Source of the DNA: SIG424 sp045546695
GTDB lineage: Bacteria > Bacillota > Clostridia > UBA1212 > UBA1255
Assembly (NCBI GenBank): GCA_045546695.1
Contig: JAZQDE010000040.1
Span: forward strand, 1-20,865
Reading direction: 5' to 3'
DNA length: 20,865 bases
Shown here piece after piece: positions 6,752-14,531 of the stretch. Numbering within the stretch: position 1 is the stretch's first letter; each line of letters starts with the position of its first letter. The position numbers and the translations under genes were made by a program. The notes below the pieces were generated by a model. It ran no database searches, was not told where the DNA came from, and saw only the letters and a list, made by a program, of their open reading frames with translations.

Positions 6752-8554
6752 TCAATCAATCTGATACAGATAGCTCAATCTGCCGACCGGCATGCTGCAG
6801 CCGGAATTATAATAGCTCATAATATCGTTGTAATTCTCAACGCCGTCAGCAACTTTAAAGTAAAAAGAGCCACCGTCTTCAAGGCCGACACTGTCGCGCG
6901 GCACGGCAAACTGAATATAATCATCCCTTATAAAATAAGTAGCCTCGCCGCAGATATCACCGGTAAAAGTCGGAGAAATTTTCTCAATATCTGTATATCT
7001 TTCACCCTTCAGGAAGGGGTCGTACATGTGGGTGCGGTTTACAACGTACTCGTAGCTTTCCCAACCCTTGTCCATAGATGGCTTTTCACCGGTGCCGATG
7101 AAAATATTCATCCAGTTTGCAGCCTCGGAAAAGACAACAGTGTCGTCACATTTTACCAGGAAATACAAATTCTCATCATCACAGGTAACCTTGACGTACT
7201 CAATATTATTCCTGTTTTCCGGCAAAGTATAACGCTCGGCGTCTTCACCTTTTGAGAAGCCTGTACGGAAATCTCTGGGAATATTTGCGATATTGATATT
7301 CCTGTAAATGGCATTGACATCGTCCCATTGGGAAATATCGTCATAAATGTCGATCTCTTTCTTTGTGGAGTCGGCAATGTAGCCATCAATCGGATTGAAC
7401 TTGTAATTTCTGACATTAATCATCATCTGAATGTAGTATGCGTCCTCGTAGCCGCCGACCATTGGCTCGATGTCGCGTGAATATTGCAGGTCGACGTTGT
7501 CGCAGAACATATATTCGCCGGAATATGGGAATTTGCCGGCAATCCATTCGTTCCAGCCGGTGATGAAAACAATTTCCGGATTCTCAGCAAAGACGGTGTC
7601 CCATTGAGACTGGAAAAAAGTACCTCTGTATATATCGGCAGCGACGTTTTTGCCGGTTTTAACATCATAACCGCGGCCCCAGTTGTTGTGTCCGCGCGAA
7701 AGAGAAAAGCTGAAGGGCAGGGCGGGGTGAGATGCGACAGAAACGCTCATCATATTGCCATTTAATGGCTGGGGATAAACCCATTCAGTGAAAGGCCACG
7801 AAATGTCCGTAGTAGGATCCTGAGGCCATTTTGCTCTGCGATAATGGAAAAAGTCCCAAATTTCAGTGCTCAAAGCATCGGAGCCGGGTTCGACAGAGCC
7901 GATAATCAAAGGCTTGCCGTCGATTCTGTACCATGAGTCGGGATACAGATTCTGGGAATAAAGCGACGAGTACAGACCGTTAATAACGCCGGCAGAACTT
8001 GTATTTGTGAAAAAAGCAACCTGCGGAACGTCCCAACCGGCCTGAAGCATTTCGTCGACAATGCGAAGAATACGCGTGTACGCATCTGCGTAAGTAGGGC
8101 CGTTTGTTACGTCAAAAACAACAAAATCTATGTTGCTCAGGGCAAAAAGCTCAAGATGCTTGCGGATAACCCATTCGTCGCTGCTGTTATAAAAACCATA
8201 AATCGGCTCATCCCACCAATGGTAATAATTGGCAGGGCTGACGCCTGGAATATCAATCTGCGTAAGACCGTAAACGCCGTATTCTTCGATAATGCGGCTG
8301 TTTACAAAGGGCCCGCCGAGCTCGTTCAGCCAGAGGAAATAAAAAATACCGACTTCGCGTTTTTCTATCTCAGATGAAACGGCGTTGACTGTGCGGCCTT
8401 GTGAATCAAAGCCGACGACCATATTTGTGTTGTATCCGTCCTGATAAAGATCAATGACAATTTTTGGCTTTTCATTTTTACAACTTATTGTTGACATACA
8501 AATCACCATAATTAAAACCAGTAAAAAAACGCAAAGAATATTCTTTTTTCTCAT
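6752..8554 (-). CDS. Secreted lipoprotein with GH71/GH99-like barrel and CBM9-like C-terminal domain
   Basis: A 600-residue surface lipoprotein: MRKKN, a hydrophobic core, then STISC with Cys25 as the likely lipidated residue. From about 65 to 385 it reads as a GH71/GH99-like TIM barrel: REVGIFYFLWLNELGG, HWWDEPIYGFYNSSDEWVIR, VDEMLQAGWDVPQVAFFTNT and ITGWNEWIAGKF (333-342), with Glu336 and Glu116 as candidate acids. The last about 170 residues resemble a CBM9/DOMON-type sugar-binding module (EYVKVTCDDENLYFLVKCDD). Relatives are usually annotated only as GH99-like or hypothetical; an endo-mannosidase-type action is inference from the beta-mannosidase neighbour. The start is set by AAAGGATG about 8 bases before ATG (8554); upstream in-frame ATGs lack a site. 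It is last in a four-gene operon, 26 bases after the beta-mannosidase stop. Confidence 0.8.
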   Translation of the reverse strand: MRKKNILCVFLLVLIMVICMSTISCKNEKPKIVIDLYQDGYNTNMVVGFDSQGRTVNAVSSEIEKREVGIFYFLWLNELGGPFVNSRIIEEYGVYGLTQIDIPGVSPANYYHWWDEPIYGFYNSSDEWVIRKHLELFALSNIDFVVFDVTNGPTYADAYTRILRIVDEMLQAGWDVPQVAFFTNTSSAGVINGLYSSLYSQNLYPDSWYRIDGKPLIIGSVEPGSDALSTEIWDFFHYRRAKWPQDPTTDISWPFTEWVYPQPLNGNMMSVSVASHPALPFSFSLSRGHNNWGRGYDVKTGKNVAADIYRGTFFQSQWDTVFAENPEIVFITGWNEWIAGKFPYSGEYMFCDNVDLQYSRDIEPMVGGYEDAYYIQMMINVRNYKFNPIDGYIADSTKKEIDIYDDISQWDDVNAIYRNINIANIPRDFRTGFSKGEDAERYTLPENRNNIEYVKVTCDDENLYFLVKCDDTVVFSEAANWMNIFIGTGEKPSMDKGWESYEYVVNRTHMYDPFLKGERYTDIEKISPTFTGDICGEATYFIRDDYIQFAVPRDSVGLEDGGSFYFKVADGVENYNDIMSYYNSGCSMPVGRLSYLYQID

Positions 8555-8580
8555 AAATATCATCCTTTTTTTATATGACA

Positions 8581-10920
8581 TCAAAAACCTTCGAGCAATT
8601 GATAGAATTCTGCCTTTTTCAGGAATGCAACGTAATCATCCAGAGCAACCCGGTCGCCGATAGCTCCCACAAAATGGTTCATGCCGGATACGTCGCCTTC
8701 CCAGGAAATGAGATAATAGCGGTGTTCTTCTTTTATAAAAGTCGCCGTTATATTGCCGTCGGGAGCGACAGTAATGGTGTCGCCGGCGAGCTTTTCACCT
8801 GTAAGAGCGTCAGTGACGGTGTACGAAACAGTCACGGCGTCACGCGAGTCGTTGACAGCCACAAGGCGGAGGTTGCCGTCTGCGTCAGGCTCGTCGCACA
8901 TCATGACAAAAGGCGTCTGACAGCGTTTTATGTAGTGGTAAGCCAGCTTTTTCGTGCCGTACCAGTCAACAATAGCGTCGGAAACCTGCGGCCAGCCGTC
9001 AATTACGTTCCACCAGATAATGCCACTGCGGTAGTCGTTCTGGATACGGAAATGTTCGATGAAAAACTTGAACGCTTCTGCCTGCGAAATCTGGCTCTTG
9101 AGGGCGTACGTTTCAAGGCCGCCTTCTTTGTAGTCGCCAAAGAGTCTGATGACCTGGCGGGTCATAAGGGAAATTCTGTAAGAATATCCGTCCTCGATTG
9201 TCGGCTCGGGACACGTCGCATGGGCAAGCCACTGACGGTTTGTACAAATGCGCTCGTCGCCAAAGTCGCCAAGCTGATCTTCTGCAATAAATTTACGTAA
9301 AGTGGCAGGAGCAGGGCAACCGTGATAGCCTGTTTCGGAGGCAAAATGACATACAGAATTTGTCTTGTAATATTCTCCTTTGAAATAGTCGCGCGGACCC
9401 CAGAGGTGGTCTTCTGAGGGATTGATTGTTTCGTATGCCTCTTTGTCAAAATATGGAGAACTCGGCAGATACGGGCGGAAACCGTCCAGACGGTTGATAA
9501 CGTCGGGAAGGATTTTTCTGGTAAGATGATTATCGTCGGGACTGCCGTTGTAGAGCCATTTTCCGTCAACGTTTATGTGCGGCCACAGATACTGGGCGTC
9601 GCACTCGTTGTCGCCGGACCACAGTGCAAGAGATGCATGATTGCGGAGCCTCAAAACAACACTTTCAGCTTCTTTCCTGAAAAGCTCGCACATGCGCTCG
9701 TCGGTCGGATAGATGCCGCAACCCATTGCAAAATCCTGCCATACAAGAATGCCGTGGGCGTCACAATAGTCAAAAAACGCGTCATCGGGGTAGATGTTTC
9801 CGCCCCAGCAGCGCACAATGTTACAATTAAGGTCGTTTAAAAGTTCAAGACCGCGCAGGTCGTAGTCTGCCTGCCTTGAGGGGAAGGTATCCGTCGGCAC
9901 CCAGTTTGAACCTTGGACGAAGATTTTTTTACCATTTATCCGGAAGAAAAATTTGCCGTCGGGACCGGCGCACGATGTACGCTCAAGCTCCACGAAACGC
10001 ACGCCGAGGTTGAATTCGACGCTGTCACATTCTTGTCCGTCAAGCAAAAGTGTAATTTTCGTACGGTAGAGGTTCGGCTCGCCGTAATTTTTTGGCCACC
10101 ACAGCAGCGGTTTGTCGATGTGTACCATCGTAATAGCATTTACAGAATATGCTCTTGTCTGTGAAAAGAAAACACTGTCGCCACATTTTCCTTCTATTTT
10201 TAATGAATAACGTCTCAAATCGTCTTCTTCAATGTGGATTCTTGTTGTGAAAAGGTATTCGCAGAATTCATACGAAACAAAATTCCGGAGGTAAAAGAAG
10301 TAATTATCTATCCTGTTTCTGGATTTATATACGACAGAAACAGGTTTCCACAGGCCGCCCGATACGGCGCGTGGCATGATGTCCCAACCGTACATGTAGG
10401 GTGCTTTTCTTATCAGGAGAGAGTCTGTGTTATGTTGCATGCCGCGGCAACGTGTAGAGAGCTGGAATGAGTCTGTGTATACGTGTGCCGGTGTGATATG
10501 TACTACCAGATCATGGCAACCGGCAGCTATGCCTTCGAGGCTGAATTCGTGGGCAATAAGCATGTTTTCCGTGAAAGCAAACTTTTCACCATCAATATAT
10601 ATGTCGGCAACCGTATCAATGCCTTCAAAGAGCAAAAAAGCGTCGGCGTTTTTGTCTTCTAAGGTAAATTCTGTAAAATACCACAGGTGGGTTCTTTCGA
10701 ATTCCTGAACTTTTGTTATGTTGTCGCCGAAGAAAATGTCCTCCGGAAGCAGGCCGGCTTTTGAAAAGTCGAGTTCAAAGTTGCCGGGCACGGTGGCCGG
10801 TATAACGTTCTGAGCTGATTCAAGAATCTCTTTAGTCGTCGTGAAAGATATTTTTTCTTTTACAACGCGGCTGTTTTGCGCGTACGTCATGCGCCAGGAG
10901 TCAAGTAACACTTTTTCCAT
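8581..10920 (-). CDS. Beta-mannosidase, glycoside hydrolase family 2
   Basis: A 779-residue protein without a signal peptide, so probably cytosolic; it removes terminal beta-linked mannose from oligosaccharides. The domain order fits GH2: an N-terminal jelly-roll (FEGIDTVADIYIDGEKF near 98-114), immunoglobulin-like middle domains (PLLWWPKNYGEPNLY) and a TIM barrel from about 315. Barrel signatures are NCNIVRCWGGNIYPDDAFFD, HGILVWQDFAMGCGIYP, ALWSGDNECD with Glu439 as acid/base, and HFASETGYHGCP with Glu529 as nucleophile. The WSGDNE and SETGYHG versions point to beta-mannosidase rather than beta-galactosidase. GGAGG lies 7 bases before the ATG at 10920; the frame is open further upstream without a site. 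Its stop is 26 bases before the GH99-like lipoprotein start, and it follows the isomerase gene by 22 bases, so all are co-transcribed. Confidence 0.93.
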   Translation of the reverse strand: MEKVLLDSWRMTYAQNSRVVKEKISFTTTKEILESAQNVIPATVPGNFELDFSKAGLLPEDIFFGDNITKVQEFERTHLWYFTEFTLEDKNADAFLLFEGIDTVADIYIDGEKFAFTENMLIAHEFSLEGIAAGCHDLVVHITPAHVYTDSFQLSTRCRGMQHNTDSLLIRKAPYMYGWDIMPRAVSGGLWKPVSVVYKSRNRIDNYFFYLRNFVSYEFCEYLFTTRIHIEEDDLRRYSLKIEGKCGDSVFFSQTRAYSVNAITMVHIDKPLLWWPKNYGEPNLYRTKITLLLDGQECDSVEFNLGVRFVELERTSCAGPDGKFFFRINGKKIFVQGSNWVPTDTFPSRQADYDLRGLELLNDLNCNIVRCWGGNIYPDDAFFDYCDAHGILVWQDFAMGCGIYPTDERMCELFRKEAESVVLRLRNHASLALWSGDNECDAQYLWPHINVDGKWLYNGSPDDNHLTRKILPDVINRLDGFRPYLPSSPYFDKEAYETINPSEDHLWGPRDYFKGEYYKTNSVCHFASETGYHGCPAPATLRKFIAEDQLGDFGDERICTNRQWLAHATCPEPTIEDGYSYRISLMTRQVIRLFGDYKEGGLETYALKSQISQAEAFKFFIEHFRIQNDYRSGIIWWNVIDGWPQVSDAIVDWYGTKKLAYHYIKRCQTPFVMMCDEPDADGNLRLVAVNDSRDAVTVSYTVTDALTGEKLAGDTITVAPDGNITATFIKEEHRYYLISWEGDVSGMNHFVGAIGDRVALDDYVAFLKKAEFYQLLEGF

Positions 10921-10942
10921 TTTTTTCCTCCGTTTATGTATA

Positions 10943-11557
10943 TTATTGGAAGCACAGTTCTTCGCACTGTGCGCAGATTGCATGGTAAACAGGCAGGTGA
11001 AGCTCCTGCACTTTGAATGTTTCTTTTTCGGGAACACAGATGCATATGTCGCAAATCTCTTTGAGTTTTCCGCCTGTGCCGCCGCTGAGTCCGACAGTCG
11101 TGATGCCCAGTGCTTTTGCCACTTTTGCGGCCGTTGCTACGTTTGCGGCGTTGCCCGAGGTCGATATTCCGAGGAAGACATCGCTTTTTTTACCGAGGGC
11201 GAGTACTAATTGTGAAAAGCCCAGGGAGGGGTCGACATCGTTTGAAAATGCCGTGAGGAGTGCGCTGAGGCTGGGCAGGGGGATTGCGCCGATGCCCTTC
11301 TGAAGTTTTGAAATCGTTTCTGTGTCGAGGCTGCCTTCCGGAAAATCTTCCGCTGTCAGGGGCCTTTTGGAGAGGAAACCTTTGAGCAGTTCGCCGCTTA
11401 TGTGTTCGCAGTCTGCGCAGCTGCCGCCGTTGCCGCAAAGCAGAAGCTTGCCGCCGTTTTTGTGCATTTCACAGATGGAAACAACTGTATTTTGTATATC
11501 TTCTCTGAGTGGTGCCAGCTGTGGGTAGCGTTCAATCAATATATCAATGTGTTTCAT
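10943..11557 (-). CDS. SIS-domain phosphosugar isomerase (GmhA-like)
   Basis: A 204-residue single SIS-domain protein. The phosphosugar loop CGNGGSCADCEHISGEL (41-57) closely follows the GmhA pattern, with His52 and Glu56. SLGFSQLVLAL and LGISTSGNAANVATA (129-143) form the second phosphate-binding loop. VQELHLPVYH supplies Gln184 and His192, which in GmhA bind zinc. The fold is therefore that of sedoheptulose-7-phosphate isomerase. In this operon, between a ROK kinase and a mannosidase, a related isomerisation of a released and phosphorylated sugar is as likely as heptose synthesis; no other heptose genes are present. AAGGAGG 7 bases before the ATG at 11557 fixes the start, which overlaps the ROK stop by ATGA, so translation is coupled. 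About 60 residues near Thr69-Gln86 differ from typical GmhA. Confidence 0.85.
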   Translation of the reverse strand: MKHIDILIERYPQLAPLREDIQNTVVSICEMHKNGGKLLLCGNGGSCADCEHISGELLKGFLSKRPLTAEDFPEGSLDTETISKLQKGIGAIPLPSLSALLTAFSNDVDPSLGFSQLVLALGKKSDVFLGISTSGNAANVATAAKVAKALGITTVGLSGGTGGKLKEICDICICVPEKETFKVQELHLPVYHAICAQCEELCFQ

Positions 11558-12498
11558 GATAATGCCTCCTTGGCTACTGCCAGTGCCGCTGCGTCGCCGA
11601 TTGATTCGCCGAGTGCGGGCGGTACAATCTCGCATTTTGCCAGCGCCTGTGGCAGTGCTTCTTTTTCTAATATTTTATACATGTGTTTTGTGAGTAAATC
11701 GCCGCATCTTGCAAAAATGCTTCCTATTATAATTTTCTCCGGATTGAGCAGGTCAATGACAATTGCAAGTCCCTGACCGAGTTTTGTGCCGCAGATTTCA
11801 AAAACTCTGAGCGCCGTTTTTTCACCATTTCTGGCAGCTTCTGCCATTTTTCTTACTTCAGGGAGCGTGCCGTTATACCATGGTACTTCCGTGCCATTTT
11901 CGAGTGCTTCTTTTGCAAGAATCATGCCGAGCTGGCTCAGACCGCCGCCGCTGCAGAAGCCTTCAAAGCTGCCTGCTTTGCCATATCCTACCGGCCCGTC
12001 GTCTGCAAGTCGGATATGGCCGAGTTCGCCTGCGAAACCGTTTGTGCCGGAGTAAAGTTTGCCATTTAATATGACGCCCGCGCCGAGACCTGTGCCGAAT
12101 GTCATGAAAATCATGTTTTTCGTGCCTTTGCCATTGCCGAAATGCCATTCTGCTACGGCGCATGCGTTTGCGTCGTTTCGCACTGCGCACGGAATGCCAA
12201 GCAGTTTTTCCAGAATGTCTTTTATGTGTATGTCGTCCCAGCCGGGAAGGTTCGGTGGAGACTGAATTATGCCTTTTTCTTCATCAAGCGGGCCGCCGCA
12301 GCTGACTCCGCACGCACTGACTCCGCACGCACTGACAGCCGGCGCTTTGTTTTTGAGCTCCGTCGCCGCTTTACATATGTTATCTATCGTTTCTTTAACG
12401 TCCGTCGTTGGAAATTTTATCTTCTCTATAATTGTGCCGTCGTCTGTGCCAAGACAAACTGCACATTTTGTGCCACCTATGTCAACTCCCAGGAGCAT
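11554..12498 (-). CDS. ROK-family sugar kinase
   Basis: A 314-residue cytosolic kinase of the ROK family, probably phosphorylating a monosaccharide released by the operon's glycosidases. The phosphate loop is LLGVDIGGTK (2-11); RNDANA (107-112) carries the catalytic Asp109; TFGTGLGAGVI (133-143) and GELGH (157-161) complete the sugar and ATP site. The usual ROK zinc signature CxCGxxGCxE is absent: the aligned stretch reads VGYGKAGSFEGF (170-181), so all three cysteines are lost while His161 remains. A 15-bp tandem duplication gives the odd SACGVSACGVSCGG (56-69). ATG at 12498 is preferred over GTG at 12507 because GAGGTG lies just before it. It is first in the operon, 22 bases from a good promoter, and overlaps the isomerase start by ATGA. 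The exact sugar cannot be told. Confidence 0.88.
   Translation of the reverse strand: MLLGVDIGGTKCAVCLGTDDGTIIEKIKFPTTDVKETIDNICKAATELKNKAPAVSACGVSACGVSCGGPLDEEKGIIQSPPNLPGWDDIHIKDILEKLLGIPCAVRNDANACAVAEWHFGNGKGTKNMIFMTFGTGLGAGVILNGKLYSGTNGFAGELGHIRLADDGPVGYGKAGSFEGFCSGGGLSQLGMILAKEALENGTEVPWYNGTLPEVRKMAEAARNGEKTALRVFEICGTKLGQGLAIVIDLLNPEKIIIGSIFARCGDLLTKHMYKILEKEALPQALAKCEIVPPALGESIGDAAALAVAKEALS
12303..12332. repeat. 15-bp tandem duplication inside the ROK gene
   Basis: TGACTCCGCACGCAC occurs twice head to tail (12303-12317 and 12318-12332), followed by TGAC of a third unit. It keeps the reading frame and adds five residues (VSACG) before the conserved VSCGGPLD strand. Replication slippage is the likely cause. 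Confidence 0.85.
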
Positions 12499-12519
12499 TT
12501 GAATCACCTCGTTTTGCTT

Positions 12520-12548
12520 ATTCTACACACTCGTGGGGAAGTTTTCAA
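12520..12548 (-). promoter_or_regulatory. Sigma-A promoter of the ROK-SIS-mannosidase-GH99-like operon
   Basis: On the minus strand TTGAAA (12548-12543), a 17-base spacer and TAGAAT (12525-12520) lie 22 bases before the ROK ATG. A short inverted repeat CACTT/AAGTG (12571-12586) sits just upstream of the -35 and could be an activator or repressor site, but it is only 5 bp long. Confidence 0.65.
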
Positions 12549-12610
12549 CAATAAAAGTAAAAACGGGTTGCACTTTCTGTGAAGTGGTTCTATACTCCCA
12601 AAGTACTCGA

Positions 12611-12642
12611 CGCGGAGTAGAGCAGTCTGGCAGCTCGTTGGG
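12611..12642 (+). pseudogene. 5' half of an initiator tRNA-Met gene
   Basis: The 32 bases starting CGCGGAGTAGAGCAG and continuing TCTGGCAGCTCGTTGGG match the acceptor 5' strand, D arm and 5' anticodon stem of bacterial initiator tRNA. The leading C is typical of initiator tRNA, which has an unpaired first base. At the anticodon loop, where CTCATAACCC is expected, the sequence changes to TCGCGTTGCC and no 3' half follows. The gene is therefore broken exactly in the anticodon arm. This is a recombination or insertion scar between the sugar operon and the HipBA-like module. The bases from here to 12754 show no further gene; 12655-12668 can form a small GC-rich hairpin. Confidence 0.7.
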
Positions 12643-12754
12643 TCGCGTTGCCGAGCGCCGCCGGTGGCGAAAAGGCTACATACCAGGGAATGGATGCTGA
12701 TGCTGTTCCCACTCAATGACATCTATGGCTTTATTAACGGAACAAAAATTGTGC

Positions 12755-12784
12755 TTGACTATTATACGCATTTTTGCGTACAAT
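12755..12784 (+). promoter_or_regulatory. Promoter and palindromic operator of the HipBA-like module
   Basis: TTGACT (12755-12760), an 18-base spacer and TACAAT (12779-12784). The spacer and -10 are filled by a palindrome: ATTATACGCA (12761-12770), TTTT, TGCGTACAAT (12775-12784), with one mismatch per arm. A repressor bound here would block RNA polymerase, which fits autoregulation by the XRE antitoxin encoded 21 bases downstream. Confidence 0.75.
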
Positions 12785-12805
12785 AAAGCAAAGGAGGTGA
12801 GCATA

Positions 12806-13276
12806 ATGGGTTTGCGTCAAATCCGGAAGAATAAAAATATAACGCAGAGAGAACTGGCACGCAGAAGTGGTGTGAATTTTCGGTCTCTGCAGGACTATGA
12901 GCAGGGACATAAAAAGCTGACATCAGCCAATGGTGACATTCTGCTGCGGCTTACCACTGTTCTGGGATGCACAACAGAGGACCTACTGATGGATGATTTC
13001 GAAGGCGCTGCGTTGATGTCTGCCAATCAGCTGGATAGCAATACGATCCAGAGTCAAAGATTCTTCTGCGAGAAATACCAAACGGCAGGTCGGTGGGTGT
13101 GCAGTAATGGTAGCGTTGCAACGATGTTCTATTATGAAGGAAAGCAGTACATCCTGCCATTTCAGGCAGTGTTTACACCTGTTATGCTGCCGTGTTTGAT
13201 GCAAGCTGCAACGTTACAGATGGAAGCAAAGATAGAAAACATACAATTTGAAGCAAGTGGTTATGAGAGTTGGTGA
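12806..13276 (+). CDS. XRE-family HipB-like antitoxin/repressor with extra C-terminal domain
   Basis: A 156-residue DNA-binding protein. Residues about 1-65 form a helix-turn-helix of the XRE/Cro type: LRQIRKNKNITQRELARRSG, FRSLQDYEQGHKKLT and a LLRLTTVLGCTTEDLL tail. Residues 66-156 are an additional domain (RWVCSNGSVATMFYYEGKQY and LPFQAVFTPVMLPCL) that I cannot assign; classical HipB is only about 90 residues. AAGGAGGTGA lies 5 bases before ATG 12806. It overlaps the kinase gene at GTGA, the usual arrangement for antitoxin first, toxin second. It probably binds the 24-bp palindrome in its own promoter and neutralises the kinase. The extra domain might take the place of the separate HipS protein of three-gene HipBST systems, but this is a guess. 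Confidence 0.82.
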   Translation: MGLRQIRKNKNITQRELARRSGVNFRSLQDYEQGHKKLTSANGDILLRLTTVLGCTTEDLLMDDFEGAALMSANQLDSNTIQSQRFFCEKYQTAGRWVCSNGSVATMFYYEGKQYILPFQAVFTPVMLPCLMQAATLQMEAKIENIQFEASGYESW

Positions 13277-14430
13277 ACGCAGTGGAAGAAAAAATGTTTT
13301 GCTTGATGCACCGGGATGATCCGATTTGTGCAATAACGATTGATGCTGTTTCCGGTGCAATTTTGCGAGTTGGAAAGCCGACCGATCCGGAGCTGCTTCC
13401 TTTGGGCGGAAATATTGATGCTGTAACACTTAAAAAGTGGTGGCAGCGCCGTGCCGTGCCTGTGAGTCAGGGTAAAATCCAACGAATTCTGGAGCAGCTT
13501 GGAATTGCGACGCCCCAGGAGTACCTGGTCAAAAATCTTGGCCTTAGCCTGACGGACCACTATTGGATCAAGCCGCTGGATATGGAGTTAGGCTGGGCAG
13601 ACATTAATCTGTTTACCAATGATTTCCGGGATCCTGTAGGTGATATGCAGTTTGGCGTTGAAGCGCTTCAGGCGTTACCGGCGGGAGCGTTCTCTCCCAG
13701 CTCCTCTGTACAAGGCGAATTAAGAAAAAAGTGGATTATTGCAGATAGGAAGCGGTGCTTGATTAAGGGCAATCACGGAGGAAACTCACAGGAGAGTCTA
13801 AATGAAGTGCTGGCAACATTGATTCATAACAAGCAAGGAAAACAACCCTTTGTCAGTTACAGTACAATAAAGATGGAAAATGACGGACAAATTTACTGTG
13901 TCTGTGAGAGTTTTACATCCGACGGGATCGAGTTGGTTCCGGCTATTGATGTTGTATGCTCTAAGAAGAAAGACAACGCAATATCTATGTATGAGCACTT
14001 TATTGCTGTGAGTGTGGCTCATGGACTGAAGGAGGAAACGGTAAGGTCCTTTTTGGAGTACCAGATCCTAACGGATTTTGTCCTGACAAATACGGACCGG
14101 CACTTAAATAACTTTGGTGTTCTGCGAGATACGAAAACACTTCAGTTTATCGCAATGGCACCGATTTTCGATTCCGGAAACTCGATGTTCTGGCAGAATC
14201 CCAATTTGTCGCTGCGTGATGACCTGACCGACATCCAGGTTAACAGCTTCCGGACAAGAGAGAAGCAACTGCTTAGATATGTACGGGACAGTAAGCAAGT
14301 GGATATTTCTAAACTGCCTACAGAAGATGAGCTGCGCAGCCTCTATGCGATGGATCCACTGATTTCCTGTGTGGATTCTATTCTGCATGGCTACAAGAAA
14401 AAGATTGAACTATTGACGAAGTGTTTTTAG
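13273..14430 (+). CDS. HipA-like serine/threonine kinase toxin
   Basis: A 385-residue protein of the HipA kinase fold. HipA toxins phosphorylate an aminoacyl-tRNA synthetase or another target and stop growth. The N-terminal part (residues about 8-100, LMHRDDPICAITIDAVSG to LTDHYWIKP) matches the Gram-positive HipA-like N-domain. The kinase core follows: CLIKGNHGG with Lys165, SLNEVLATLI with Glu178, the catalytic loop NTDRHLNNFGV with Asp275 and Asn280, and PIFDSGNS with the metal-binding Asp300. All key residues are present, so it should be active. GTG at 13273 overlaps the antitoxin stop and is used here; ATG at 13294 (MFCLMH, with GGAAG upstream) is an equally good start and may be the real one. 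No terminator is obvious after 14430. Confidence 0.83.
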   Translation: MNAVEEKMFCLMHRDDPICAITIDAVSGAILRVGKPTDPELLPLGGNIDAVTLKKWWQRRAVPVSQGKIQRILEQLGIATPQEYLVKNLGLSLTDHYWIKPLDMELGWADINLFTNDFRDPVGDMQFGVEALQALPAGAFSPSSSVQGELRKKWIIADRKRCLIKGNHGGNSQESLNEVLATLIHNKQGKQPFVSYSTIKMENDGQIYCVCESFTSDGIELVPAIDVVCSKKKDNAISMYEHFIAVSVAHGLKEETVRSFLEYQILTDFVLTNTDRHLNNFGVLRDTKTLQFIAMAPIFDSGNSMFWQNPNLSLRDDLTDIQVNSFRTREKQLLRYVRDSKQVDISKLPTEDELRSLYAMDPLISCVDSILHGYKKKIELLTKCF

Positions 14431-14531
14431 ATTTTGGAATAGGCTTCTATACTACACATGAATCACACAGAACTGACTTTTGAAGATGGCCTAAATGGCA
14501 CTTACGAAGGATGGTCTCCCCGGAAAATTTA

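Noticed and set aside
6740..7255. Plus-strand open frame continuing from the transposase stump
   Set aside because: It lies wholly opposite the well-supported GH99-like lipoprotein gene and reads like antisense sequence.
8575..9300. 241-codon plus-strand open frame
   Set aside because: Antisense to the beta-mannosidase, with no ribosome site or recognisable domain.
12142..12582. Plus-strand 146-codon open frame
   Set aside because: Antisense of the ROK kinase gene and its promoter; no protein-like features.
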